The notes under the pieces: generated by a model
The model's input: the letters and a program-made list of their open reading frames with translations, nothing else
What the model was told of the DNA's origin: nothing
Database searches by the model: none
Part shown: piece by piece, positions 9,201-17,670 of the stretch
How positions within the stretch are numbered: position 1 is the first letter of the stretch
Layout: every line of letters begins with the position of its first letter
Position numbers and translations under genes: made by a program
NCBI GenBank assembly: GCA_002399785.1
Contig: DHEH01000002.1
Location: forward strand, 1 to 64,000
Reading direction: 5' to 3'
From: Caryophanales bacterium UBA4855
GTDB lineage: Bacteria; Bacillota_I; Bacilli_A; RFN20; CAG-826
DNA length: 64,000 nucleotides

Positions 9201-9350
9201 TAAACATATATTATTACCTTCACTATCGACAGCCGTTGTGTAAGCTAAACCATCTGTATACGTTTCTCCGGTATAATTATTTGCTCTTTTTATCACTTTC
9301 GTAGGCATTGTCTTTGGCTGGATCGATGTCATTTGGTGTTTATTATTCAA
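6283..9350 (-). pseudogene. BspA-like leucine-rich-repeat surface protein, broken
   Basis: Three open pieces (9350-8895, 8822-7200, 7203-6283) together make one protein of about 1,000 residues. It consists of LRR_5/BspA-type repeats such as LTSIGSGAFQNC, LEEIGDDAFYDS and VKTIGSNAFINT. Pieces 1 and 2 are in the same frame and are separated only by a TAG at 8895-8897; the DNA between reads DHAFSGNDYLSKTL. Pieces 2 and 3 differ by one base at a T4 run (7213-7216); adding one T gives FPTGLTYIGNNG. The N-terminus has no signal peptide and begins at a poor TTG, so the 5' end is also lost or altered. BspA-like proteins bind host proteins and other bacteria at the cell surface. The TasA-like gene follows 4 nt after its stop. 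Confidence 0.85.
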
Positions 9351-9399
9351 ACATTTGGTTTACGCTAAATAATTGAATTAAAATTCTATTTGTTTATCA

Positions 9400-9430
9400 A
9401 AAAAGAAGTTCCTTAGAACTTCTTTTTATT
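9400..9430. terminator. Terminator-like hairpin upstream of the LRR locus
   Basis: AGAAGTTC/GAACTTCT with a CTTA loop, A residues on the left and TTTTT on the right. It lies between the collagen-like gene and the LRR remnant, and would stop transcription from either side. Confidence 0.75.
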
Positions 9431-9563
9431 TAAAATAATAATCATTTACAAGCGATTTTCATTAATTTTTAAGAAAACTATGTTTTTTAATCAATAAATT
9501 TTGATCGCTAAAATATTTTAAACACGACATTTATATAAATAAAAAATATGAGACAAATTATAA

Positions 9564-9597
9564 TAAAAAAGGAAATTCCTTTTTTATGGAATTCCCC
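9564..9597 (-). terminator. Terminator of the collagen-like lipoprotein gene
   Basis: On the minus strand GGAATTCC, an 8-nt spacer and GGAATTTCC (one bulge) are followed by six T residues, starting 27 nt after the stop at 9624. Confidence 0.75.
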
Positions 9598-9623
9598 TTA
9601 TAAAGATAGAAATAATTTACTTA

Positions 9624-11765
9624 TTATCCAAGAAGAGCAACGGTTGGAGTGAGTTTCATTACTTCACCAACAATATTATCATTTGCATCATAAGCAACGA
9701 TACCGTAAGTGATTTCTCCAGTCTTAACATAATCACGATCTACACCATCCCAAGTTGGGAAAGTATATGTTTTATCAGTCTTATCAATTGCCCAATCAGT
9801 AGCACCATCAACTAATTTACTTCCATATTTGAAAGCGCCACTTGTTAAATTTTCAGCAGTTAAGTGTACACTATCTGTATAAATAAATGTAGCATTTCCA
9901 CCATATGTTTCTGTACCATGAACCTTAAGATTGACAGCTTGTTTTAATTGAACTCTATAATAAGAAACACCTGCATTAGCAGTAAGAATATTTAAGTTTA
10001 TTGCTAAACTAGTTTCGTCATATACTAAAGCAACATTCTTCGAAATATCGATTGTTGGAACGATAACTGCCTCGTATTTTTCGGTAACTATTGGATTCTC
10101 AGCAGTGATTCCTAAATTAGTATTAAGAGTAGTTCTTTGTTCTTCTGTTGAGTTTCCACCAAATGCGTAATAACTATTAGCAGTAACTTGACCATTATTT
10201 ACGCACCCTGTAGCTTCAAAATGCTTTTTAGCATTAGCTCCACCCCAAAGCTTTGCATTATTAAAGTTCCCTAAGAAGAAGCCAACATTGCTTCCTTTTA
10301 GTGTTCCGTTATTAACGCAATTAATATATGTAACTTTACCAATTGTGGTTCCGGTTGTGTCATCATTATTTTTCATCATATATCCACCAACAAATGGACC
10401 GTAATAAGAATTACCTTTATAATTAGCGTTATTGGTTATATTTTTAAGTTGGACGGTTGCGCCAGTATTAATATGATTAATAAATAACGAATCGTTATTA
10501 TCAACATTAACTAATTCAGCAGTTGATGATAATGTAATATTCTCAAACAAAGCATTATGAGCAACATAAATTAATGGCTCCAATTCTGAGGATTCAGATT
10601 CTTTAACTTTATATTCAAGTTTCAAATTACTGATACTTCCAGCAAAATCGCTGAATAAACCCCATGATTTAGCAGAAACTGTATAAAAACCATAAGAAAG
10701 GGTATGACTTCCTCCATCGATATAGGCTTTAAAATCAACATTTGTTGTTCCAAATAAAGTATTAGATAAATCGATATCATTTGCTAATTTATAATGTAAT
10801 CCATAATCGCCTAAATTATTTAAGAAACCAAATTGTTCAGCAGTCTTGATCATAAGTGGATCAGTTTCGGTTCCGGCTCCACCAGCAAATTTTGCATCTA
10901 AGACAGTTGAATAATGATGAATTACATGACCGCAATCCAAACAAACTTCAGCACTATCTTCAATATATAAAACACCATCTTTTCCGTAGATGTCTCCAGC
11001 AATTGAAGGATCTTGATAATAGTGATGATTACATCTTTCGTAATTTACAATTGTAAATGTCGAAGTTGTTTTATCTGTATATGTAATTGTATATAAATCA
11101 GTAAAACCATCTTCCATTGTTTTGGTAAATTCAATGCTAACAATACCTTTTCCATCTTTACCATTAGTTCCGTCGACTCCATTGACTCCATCGTTTCCGT
11201 TAACTCCGTTTGTTCCATCTTTACCAGGAGTACCAGCAGCACCAGTTGAACCAGTTTCGCCTTTTGCACCAACTACAACTCCGCAGTCGACAGGATCTTC
11301 TTCACCAATAGTGATCATTAAATGACCATCAGAATTGATTTCGACATGAGTAATTGAAGTACCGTTAGTACCGTTAGTACCATTAGTTCCATCTTTTCCA
11401 TCTTCACCTTTAGCTCCGGCGGCACCAATGACAGAACCAACATCAACAGTTCGATCATTACTTAATGTAATAATAAGATGTCCTTCACCGTTAATCGAAG
11501 CACCAGTTACACTTATACCATCAGTTCCGTTAGTACCATTAGTACCATTAACACCAGCTTCACCTTTAATGGTTTCTAACCATTCTTCATAAGTCATATC
11601 CGAATCAGGATTTGCGGCCTTATACAACTTATAAATACTCTCTAATTTTGCATCCAATTCAGTTTTTGATTGGGTACAACTAGTAAGTCCACCTGTGATT
11701 GCTAACGAACCACCAAGTAGCAACGAACAAGACAAAAAGAATGCAGCAGATTTATTCTTTTTCAT
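9624..11765 (-). CDS. Lipoprotein with collagen-like Gly-x-x repeats
   Basis: The 713-residue protein has a lipoprotein signal with lipobox LTSC, lipidated Cys ~30. Residues ~36-66 form a helix ending MTYEEWLETIKGE, a spacer common in gut Firmicute lipoproteins before collagen-like repeats. Gly-x-x triplets (GTNGTNGTDG, GEDGKDGTNG, GKDGTNGVNGND) occur at ~68-83, 113-136 and 166-207. They are separated by short repeated modules with the pattern GHLIITLSN / GHLMITIGE. A KGIVSIEF module follows, then a large beta-rich C-terminal region (~290-713) with no recognised catalytic domain. Such proteins form trimeric stalks displaying a head domain. GTA/ACC-rich Asn-Gly-Thr codons make a local low-complexity DNA repeat. 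Translation start is discussed at 11766-11797. Confidence 0.85.
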   Translation of the reverse strand: MKKNKSAAFFLSCSLLLGGSLAITGGLTSCTQSKTELDAKLESIYKLYKAANPDSDMTYEEWLETIKGEAGVNGTNGTNGTDGISVTGASINGEGHLIITLSNDRTVDVGSVIGAAGAKGEDGKDGTNGTNGTNGTSITHVEINSDGHLMITIGEEDPVDCGVVVGAKGETGSTGAAGTPGKDGTNGVNGNDGVNGVDGTNGKDGKGIVSIEFTKTMEDGFTDLYTITYTDKTTSTFTIVNYERCNHHYYQDPSIAGDIYGKDGVLYIEDSAEVCLDCGHVIHHYSTVLDAKFAGGAGTETDPLMIKTAEQFGFLNNLGDYGLHYKLANDIDLSNTLFGTTNVDFKAYIDGGSHTLSYGFYTVSAKSWGLFSDFAGSISNLKLEYKVKESESSELEPLIYVAHNALFENITLSSTAELVNVDNNDSLFINHINTGATVQLKNITNNANYKGNSYYGPFVGGYMMKNNDDTTGTTIGKVTYINCVNNGTLKGSNVGFFLGNFNNAKLWGGANAKKHFEATGCVNNGQVTANSYYAFGGNSTEEQRTTLNTNLGITAENPIVTEKYEAVIVPTIDISKNVALVYDETSLAINLNILTANAGVSYYRVQLKQAVNLKVHGTETYGGNATFIYTDSVHLTAENLTSGAFKYGSKLVDGATDWAIDKTDKTYTFPTWDGVDRDYVKTGEITYGIVAYDANDNIVGEVMKLTPTVALLG

Positions 11766-11797
11766 TTTAAATCTTAGAAAAGTTTCTAAGCCTCCTT
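11766..11797 (-). promoter_or_regulatory. SD-hairpin-ATG leader of the collagen-like gene
   Basis: The minus strand reads AAGGAGG, then CTTAGAAACTTTTCTAAG, then ATTTAAA and the ATG. The 18-nt middle part is a perfect inverted repeat (CTTAGAA/TTCTAAG, ACTT loop). The linear SD-ATG gap is 25 nt; with the hairpin formed it would be an ideal 7 nt. Confidence 0.6.
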
Positions 11798-12026
11798 AGC
11801 ATTAGAATAACAAGGAAATATTTTTAAATCAATATAAAATAAGTAAGGCAAAACAGCCATATCATCGAATAAATTTTTACTTTTATTTTACATAAAAATA
11901 TGTTATTTTTAATTTATAAAATATAGAAAATATCTCATAATTTCTTGTAATAAGAACCATAAAATGTAAAAAATTTTCAAAAACACAATTGTAAAATTTA
12001 TTTACATATTTGTATTATTTTACAAT

Positions 12027-12535
12027 TTATTTTAAATAACACACATATGTGTCTTGCCATATTGGGTTTCCATTATTATCTTTCTTAAAATATACATTTT
12101 GATTATAAAACACTTTTTTTCAAAATTAAGATGTTCTAAAAATTGCCGGGAACAAGTATTATTTGGATTGCATTCTGCATATACACGATGAACATTATTT
12201 TTAAATGCGTTATCAATGATTGCTTTCGCTGCTTCAGATGCGTACCCTTGTCTTTGATAATTTTTATTTATGATATTGCCTATTTCTTTTGCTCCAAAAT
12301 CACGATTACCAAAATAAATATTACCAATAATCTTGCAAATCTTTTTTCAAACAATGGCATAAAATTCTTCGTTTCCTAAGCGATATTTCAAATGATTTTT
12401 ACAATTCTCATATGTTATATCAGAATACGCTTCATACTCATCAAATTTCCTTTGCGATAGAAATTCAAATAAATCATCATAATCGTTTTCTTAAAAAGTT
12501 CTCAAAATCAGTCTTTTGGTTTAAATTTTATTCAT
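12027..12535 (-). pseudogene. GNAT acetyltransferase (RimJ/RimL type), decayed
   Basis: Conceptual minus-strand translation from the ATG at 12535 gives TKRLILR, DYDDLFEFLSQRKFDEYE, CKIIGNIYFGNRDFG and NYQRQGYASEAAKAIIDNAF, then HRVYAECNPNNTCSRQFLEH. This is a clear RimJ/RimL-like N-acetyltransferase; the RQGYASEA stretch is the acetyl-CoA loop. Two TAA codons and one TGA interrupt the frame. A one-base shift near the 3' end is needed to reach the usual NVYFKKDNNGNPIWQD ending, which stops at 12027. Four lesions show old, free decay. The TGA replaces a non-Trp position, so it is not a code-4 signal. Confidence 0.85.
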
Positions 12536-12649
12536 TACTATCATCTCCACAAATCTTTTTCTAAAAGTATTATATAACATATTTTTTTCGTGACGTTATT
12601 AAAGCAAATAAAAAAGAACCATTTGAGTAGAAAATAATAGACCAGTAAA

Positions 12650-12880
12650 TTAATCTTCTAATAAATATTCGCTCATTTCTTTTTTTCTAAAACTTTGTCT
12701 ATTTAATGCGATTATGTTATCGCGAACATTCTCCTCTGTAACACACAAAAAAGTATTAGGTTGTTAGTTATTTTCTGCTTTTGCTGGTCCATAATATTTT
12801 TGTCTTAACAATTCGAGTAACGAAAGAATTAATTTAAGGATTAGAATTGCGAGTTCTAGTCTTTTTTTATTGAGTTTCAT
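12650..12880 (-). pseudogene. Small gene interrupted by an in-frame TAA
   Basis: The ATG at 12880 has GAGG 9 nt upstream. It encodes 38 residues, MKLNKKRLELAILILKLILS, then LLELLRQKYYGPAKAENN, ending at a TAA (12764-12766). The same frame continues for 37 more codons with a plausible, charged sequence (VTEENVRDNIIALNRQSF, then RKKEMSEYLLED) to the TAA at 12650. The first part is an amphipathic or membrane helix. I recognise no family. It may be one gene of about 76 residues broken by a nonsense mutation, or a true 38-residue peptide gene with a chance extension. Confidence 0.45.
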
Positions 12881-13017
12881 TTCTCTACCTCAATTGTTTG
12901 TGATAAATAAACTTTATTTATTACTAACTTCCGGAACGGGAGGTAAAGAAATTAAAATCAGGTTTCTTAGAAATAGAGATATAATTTTTGATACAATTGA
13001 TACAATTTTTAGATGTT

Positions 13018-13043
13018 TAAAAAAAGTGCGACCACATCGCACT
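13018..13043 (-). terminator. Terminator of tRNA-Thr
   Basis: AGTGCGA/TCGCACT (13025-13031 and 13037-13043) with a 5-nt loop is followed on the minus strand by a T run. It starts 12 nt after the tRNA CCA end. Confidence 0.85.
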
Positions 13044-13054
13044 AATTTGTTAAC

Positions 13055-13128
13055 TGGTGCCCCCTCGCAGAGTCGAACTACGCATTGATCCTTACCATGG
13101 ATCCGTTATACCGATTAACTAAGGGGGC
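13055..13128 (-). tRNA. tRNA-Thr (anticodon GGT)
   Basis: The minus strand folds as a full cloverleaf: acceptor GCCCCCT/AGGGGGC, D-stem GTTA/TAAC, anticodon stem GATCC/GGATC with loop ATGGTAA (anticodon GGT), T-stem CGTAG/CTGCG, discriminator A and an encoded CCA at 13055-13057. A terminator follows directly. Confidence 0.96.
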
Positions 13129-13229
13129 ATCGCTTTATAAGTATATAGAATTCACAATATAAAAACAACAAGATTTTTACTCATAAAAGCGACAAATAAT
13201 CATTAAACTAATATCAAAATAACCTAAAA

Positions 13230-14390
13230 CTAATTAAAGAATGTGGATGTATCAATTTGTTGATAACCACCATAACTAAAAGGTTTTGACTTTATATCAG
13301 TATTTAATTCTTTACTTAAGAAAGCCTTAGTAACTTTGTTAGTTATAGTTTCAATATTATAATCAACAAATAAATCAGGATAGACCACCATCGCATTATA
13401 ATAAGTATTAATTAAAGCAATCTCCAAGTTAGTATAATAAGAGTTATATGCCATTTGAAGATAAACTTTACCTTCTTTCCATGCCTTAACCGAATCAAAG
13501 ATTGTGTTATCCTTTTTATATAAAGGTTTAATGTTTTTAACAGAAGCAGCATCTAAGATCATGATGTCTATATCATCACCTAAACTAACAAATTTTTCTT
13601 TTTCGATTGCTTGAATTCCATCTTTAGCAAGATTACCTTCTGCATCACAAATATTATTAATATGAGCGACTTTAAATGGTTCATAATTCTTTGCAGTCGT
13701 GAGGTATGTTGTTGTTCCCCAATTGCCTAATCCGCCGATATAAACGTTCTTCTTATTAGATTCAGAAACAGTAGCTGTTTTATCAAATATTTCTTTTTTA
13801 CTATTAGAAATAAAATTAATTAAAGTTGCAGCTTTTTCTTCTTTATCAAAGATCTTTCCTAAATTAGTAAGGCTAGTAGTTACTTTTGCATCAAAAACAC
13901 CTGAAGATCCGTATCCAACAGTAAAAACAGGGATTCCAAGTTGTTTACTTAAAGCATCAGCTTTATCTTTGTCTTCGTATTCAGAAATTACAATATCAGG
14001 ATCACAGCTTAAAATTTTCTCAGCTTCAGCCGCTTGCGCATTAGGTCCACCTACGCCAATAGAAGATAATGTTTTATAAACATCTTCATTAGCTATAACG
14101 TAAGGTCTAGCCACATTATCGAACATCTTTGGTCTAGATGTTAAACTTTCGTTTTCTATATCTTCAACACCAGCAAGTAAATTTGCTTCGCCAATATAAG
14201 AATATAATCTTAAAGCTCCTGCCCCAATACAAACTACTTTTTTGTAACTTCCTTTAACAAGTTCCATTTCTCTACCAACCGAATCTGTGATAGTAAATTT
14301 TTTGTCATCATTAATGTCGCTATTTATTGAACATGCAGAAAGCGTTATTCCACATAAAGCCACTAATCCAAAAATAATCTTTTTATTCAT
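13230..14390 (-). CDS. Iron-type ABC transporter substrate-binding lipoprotein
   Basis: The 386-residue protein has a lipoprotein signal with lipobox LSAC (Cys ~20). The mature part is a periplasmic-binding-protein-like fold of the FepB/BtuF class (cluster A-II). Typical segments are VGREMELVKGSYKKVVCIG at the start of lobe 1, LAGVEDIE, then DPDIVISEYED with the ligand-loop pattern, and VKAWKEGKVYLQMAYNSYYTN at the end. The likely ligand is a ferric siderophore, haem or another metal chelate, but no ligand residue decides this. It is the last gene of the permease-ATPase-binding protein operon and overlaps the ATPase gene by 8 nt. Confidence 0.88.
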   Translation of the reverse strand: MNKKIIFGLVALCGITLSACSINSDINDDKKFTITDSVGREMELVKGSYKKVVCIGAGALRLYSYIGEANLLAGVEDIENESLTSRPKMFDNVARPYVIANEDVYKTLSSIGVGGPNAQAAEAEKILSCDPDIVISEYEDKDKADALSKQLGIPVFTVGYGSSGVFDAKVTTSLTNLGKIFDKEEKAATLINFISNSKKEIFDKTATVSESNKKNVYIGGLGNWGTTTYLTTAKNYEPFKVAHINNICDAEGNLAKDGIQAIEKEKFVSLGDDIDIMILDAASVKNIKPLYKKDNTIFDSVKAWKEGKVYLQMAYNSYYTNLEIALINTYYNAMVVYPDLFVDYNIETITNKVTKAFLSKELNTDIKSKPFSYGGYQQIDTSTFFN

Positions 14391-15153
14391 TTTCGTTCCT
14401 CCAATATAAAATTACTTTCTTCCCATCTATATATTTAATTTCACAAGGAACATTAAATACTTCATGTACTAATTCACAAGTTACAAAATCTTTGTTACCA
14501 CTTGCGACAAGTCTTCCATCCTTTAAAAATAGGAAGTGATCTCCAACCTCTAAAGCAATATTTAAATCATGAATTGCAATTAATACACCAATCTTCTTTG
14601 TTTCAACTAATTTTTTAATAGTTTTTAATAATTTCAATTCATTATTAATATCAAGATTGCTTGTTGGTTCATCAAAGACAATTATTTGTGGTTCTTGCGC
14701 CAAAGCACGAGCGATAGCAACTCTTTGTTTTTCGCCTCCGCTCAATTCATCGACACTTCTAAAAGCCATTTTTTCTAAATTCATCTCTTTAATGACATCC
14801 GAAACAATTTCTTTATCTTTTTCACTAATACCAAAATTAAAATACGGCAATCTACCTAGCAAAATTGAATCAAATACCGATAAATTTCCAAAAGAAATTT
14901 GTTGCGGAACATAAGCTATTTTTTTAGCTCTTTCCGTCTTCTTAATATCGTTAAGATTGGCTCCATCCATATAGATCGAGCCACTCTTTGCAGGTAATAT
15001 TCCAACAATTGATTTAAAAATGGTGCTTTTACCTGCTCCATTAGGTCCTACTAAAACAGTTACTTTTCCATCTGGAATTTCAAAATTTACATTATCAATT
15101 ACATTAGGTTTTTTCTTGCCATAGGAAACCACTAGATGTTTTACTTCGATCAT
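14383..15153 (-). CDS. FecE/BtuD-type ABC transporter ATPase
   Basis: The 256-residue protein is a single nucleotide-binding domain of an iron-chelate importer. Walker A is GPNGAGKST (residues ~37-45), the Q-loop is YVPQQIS, the signature is [15 protein letters not shown], Walker B is IIVFDEPTSNLD, and the H-loop is AIHDLNIALEVGDH. The LLGRLPYF segment is characteristic of the FecE/FhuC/BtuD subgroup. It works on the inner face of the membrane with the permease encoded 4 nt overlapping upstream, and energises uptake of the ligand bound by the lipoprotein encoded downstream. Confidence 0.94.
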   Translation of the reverse strand: MIEVKHLVVSYGKKKPNVIDNVNFEIPDGKVTVLVGPNGAGKSTIFKSIVGILPAKSGSIYMDGANLNDIKKTERAKKIAYVPQQISFGNLSVFDSILLGRLPYFNFGISEKDKEIVSDVIKEMNLEKMAFRSVDELSGGEKQRVAIARALAQEPQIIVFDEPTSNLDINNELKLLKTIKKLVETKKIGVLIAIHDLNIALEVGDHFLFLKDGRLVASGNKDFVTCELVHEVFNVPCEIKYIDGKKVILYWRNENE

Positions 15154-16247
15154 ATTGATTTCCTCCTATTTGAGAAGATTAAATATAAGAAGAAAGGCGC
15201 TCCTATTAAGGAAGTGATAGCTCCAACTGGTAAAGCTGTTCCGTTAGCGATTCCTCTACTTAAAGTATCAGCAATTAATAAAAGTAAACTACCAGCTAAA
15301 ATCGTAGATGGTATCGAATAACGATGATCGTTTCCTAAAATGCGTTTCATTGAGTGAGGCGCCACAATTCCTACAAATCCTATAATTCCTAAAAACGATA
15401 CACAAACAGCAGTAATTAAAGAACTCAATAATAACGAAATGAAACGCAAAACGTTTACACGAATTCCTAAACTATTAGCAATCATATCGCCACCAAGTAA
15501 GGCATTATATTTCCAAGCGCAAATTGCAAAAAACACAACTCCCACAATAACTACAATTCCCATTATTAAATCGATTTCATAAGTAGCTCTTCCGAGGTCA
15601 CCAAAATTCCAAATAACCGCTGCACTTAATCCAACATCAGTAGCAAAAAATTGTAAGAAAGTTGCACCAGCCGTCCAAATTGAACCAATTGCAATTCCAG
15701 CTAAAACAACGGAATTAGGTGAAAAATCTTTAAATTTACATAAACCCAATATAATCAATATAGATATAAAAGAAAATAAAAATGCCATTAACGATGTAGC
15801 GTAAGGATTAGCTCCGCTAGAAAAATCTTGAACGTTGTTACCTAAAGATAAAAAACCTCCAGCAAAGGCAATTATCGATAAATTTGCTCCAAATACAGCA
15901 GCATTTGAAACACCTAAAGTGGAAGGAGATGCCATTACGTTCCCTAATGTAGTTTGCATAATTAACCCACTAACCGCTAAGCCAGCTCCAGCAATTAAAG
16001 CAGCAAGAATTCTAGGAACTCTAATATTCCACATTATTTTTATATTAGTAGCACTACCTTGTCTAAATAAAGCCATAAAACTTTCGCTGATACTCATATT
16101 AGAACTACCAACAAATAAACAAACGAAAGTCATTGCGATTACTAAAGCCAAAATCACAAAAATTGTAATTATCTTCGCTTTTCTAGTTTTTGCATACTCT
16201 TTTCGTAAATTTAACTCGTATTTATTGACTAAATCATTCATTTTCAT
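15150..16247 (-). CDS. FecCD-family iron-chelate permease
   Basis: From the ATG at 16247 this is 365 residues; the frame extends six codons further to a TTG without SD, which I reject. Many hydrophobic segments run from ~25 to the end. Family motifs are WNIRVPRILAALIAGAGLAVSG, LGVSNAAVFGANL, LAGIAIGSIWTAG and FVGIVAPHSMKRILGNDHR, the last being the cytoplasmic loop that docks the ATPase. It probably forms a homodimer. There is no SD, but TATTAT lies 7 nt before the ATG, so the message may start at or next to the ATG. It is the first gene of the operon. rimO ends 124 nt upstream on the same strand. Confidence 0.93.
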   Translation of the reverse strand: MKMNDLVNKYELNLRKEYAKTRKAKIITIFVILALVIAMTFVCLFVGSSNMSISESFMALFRQGSATNIKIMWNIRVPRILAALIAGAGLAVSGLIMQTTLGNVMASPSTLGVSNAAVFGANLSIIAFAGGFLSLGNNVQDFSSGANPYATSLMAFLFSFISILIILGLCKFKDFSPNSVVLAGIAIGSIWTAGATFLQFFATDVGLSAAVIWNFGDLGRATYEIDLIMGIVVIVGVVFFAICAWKYNALLGGDMIANSLGIRVNVLRFISLLLSSLITAVCVSFLGIIGFVGIVAPHSMKRILGNDHRYSIPSTILAGSLLLLIADTLSRGIANGTALPVGAITSLIGAPFFLYLIFSNRRKSI

Positions 16248-16309
16248 ACTCAAAATAATACACAATAAAAATCTGTTTTTATACTAATTTGATAAATATT
16301 TCGTTTCAA

Positions 16310-16327
16310 GTTTCGTTCGAAAGAAAC
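16310..16327. repeat. Inverted repeat upstream of the iron ABC operon
   Basis: GTTTCGTTCGAAAGAAAC is an 18-bp imperfect palindrome around TTCGAA, flanked by further TTTCGTTT stretches. It lies between the rimO stop and the permease start. It may be an operator for metal control, or a terminator stem without a good T run. Confidence 0.35.
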
Positions 16328-16370
16328 ACTACTTTCGTTTTTATAAAAAATTACTTAAAATCAGAGTAAA

Positions 16371-17669
16371 TTAAACTTCTTCACTATATAAATCATAAAC
16401 AAAAGCGTTAGTAATTCTAATCAAAACGTCATCGCCTTCTTTATGTTTTTTTGTATTTTTTAAAAAGACATTTCCATCAATATCGTCTGGAGCGTTATAT
16501 ACACATCTCACTAAATAATCGCCTTTATCTTCACCAATTATTATTCCTTTAAATACCTTCCCAACAAGTTCTTTATTGAGTGAATATGAAATTTCAGCTT
16601 GAAGTTGCATAATTTCATCTTTTCTTTTGTCTTTTGTTCTTTGTTGAAGCTGATGAGGATAATTAAAAGCTTTTGTTCCTTCTTCTTTTGAATAAGTAAA
16701 AACACCAAGATGATTAAATCTTACAGTTGAGATAAAATCTTTCAATTCTTTTATATCTTTTTCAGTTTCACCAGGAAAACCAACAATAACAGTTGTTCTT
16801 AATATGGCGTCTGGCACATATTTTTTAATTTTTTCAAATTTATCAAGCATAGATTGTTTAGTATCACGTCTATTCATTGCTTTAAGAATTTTATCGTTAG
16901 CGTGTTGAATAGGAACATCAAAATAATGTGGAAATTTATCACTACTAGCAATTAACTTAAGCAAATCATCTGTAATTCCTTCAGGATAGAGATATAAACA
17001 TCTAATCGATTCAAGACCTTCAACAAAATTTAATCTAGTCAATAATGTAACCAAATTAACGTTTTTATCTTTTAAATCTTTCCCATAGCTAGTTGGGTCT
17101 TGTCCGATTACAACTACTTCTTTTACGCCATTTTTAACAATTTTTTTAGTGTATTCAACTAAAGAATCTTCGTCATAACTAACAAATCTACCACGAATAA
17201 ATGGAATAGCACAAAATGCACAAAAATTATTGCATCCTTCACTAATTTTTAAATAAGCGGTGTATTTTGGAGTGCTTAAAATACGTTCAGAAAAATCAAT
17301 ATCCCCTGCAAATCCCTCTTCTTTTTTATTAAAGAGCTTATTTAATAATCTAGGTAGATGCTTATATTCATCTTTAAAACGAATCCATAAGTCAACTTCT
17401 GGAATATCTTTTTTAAGTTCATCAAAATATCTTTCAACAAGACAACCGGTTACAATTAATTTTTTATTATATTTAGCAGCATCCAAAATTGTATTGATGC
17501 CTTCAATCTTGGCACTTAATATAAATCCACAAGTATTTATAATGATTGCGTCGCTATCAGCAGGACTAGAAACAATTTGATATCCACTCTTTTTTAAAGA
17601 AGCCAAAATCGCTTCACTATCAACTGTATTTTTAACGCACCCTAAGGAAATTAAACAAATTTTAATCAT
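16371..17669 (-). CDS. rimO: Ribosomal protein S12 methylthiotransferase RimO
   Basis: This 432-residue radical SAM enzyme adds a methylthio group to an Asp of ribosomal protein S12. The N-terminal MTTase domain (1-~125) begins KICLISLGCVKNTVDSE, with the three cluster Cys at about 10, 47 and 76. The radical SAM motif is GCNNFCAFCAIP, near residue 145. The VGFPGETEKD segment and a C-terminal TRAM domain (~365-432) complete the family. LGCVKNTVDSE and IPFIRGRF favour RimO over MiaB. It begins 1 nt after the malQ stop, so the two are co-transcribed. Confidence 0.95.
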   Translation of the reverse strand: MIKICLISLGCVKNTVDSEAILASLKKSGYQIVSSPADSDAIIINTCGFILSAKIEGINTILDAAKYNKKLIVTGCLVERYFDELKKDIPEVDLWIRFKDEYKHLPRLLNKLFNKKEEGFAGDIDFSERILSTPKYTAYLKISEGCNNFCAFCAIPFIRGRFVSYDEDSLVEYTKKIVKNGVKEVVVIGQDPTSYGKDLKDKNVNLVTLLTRLNFVEGLESIRCLYLYPEGITDDLLKLIASSDKFPHYFDVPIQHANDKILKAMNRRDTKQSMLDKFEKIKKYVPDAILRTTVIVGFPGETEKDIKELKDFISTVRFNHLGVFTYSKEEGTKAFNYPHQLQQRTKDKRKDEIMQLQAEISYSLNKELVGKVFKGIIIGEDKGDYLVRCVYNAPDDIDGNVFLKNTKKHKEGDDVLIRITNAFVYDLYSEEV

Positions 17670-17670
17670 A

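Noticed and set aside
12143..12379. 78-codon plus-strand frame
   Set aside because: It is antisense to the decayed GNAT gene, which has clear family motifs on the minus strand.
16310..16327. Fur box
   Set aside because: The palindrome is centred on TTCGAA and does not fit the Fur 19-bp pattern. Left as an unassigned inverted repeat.
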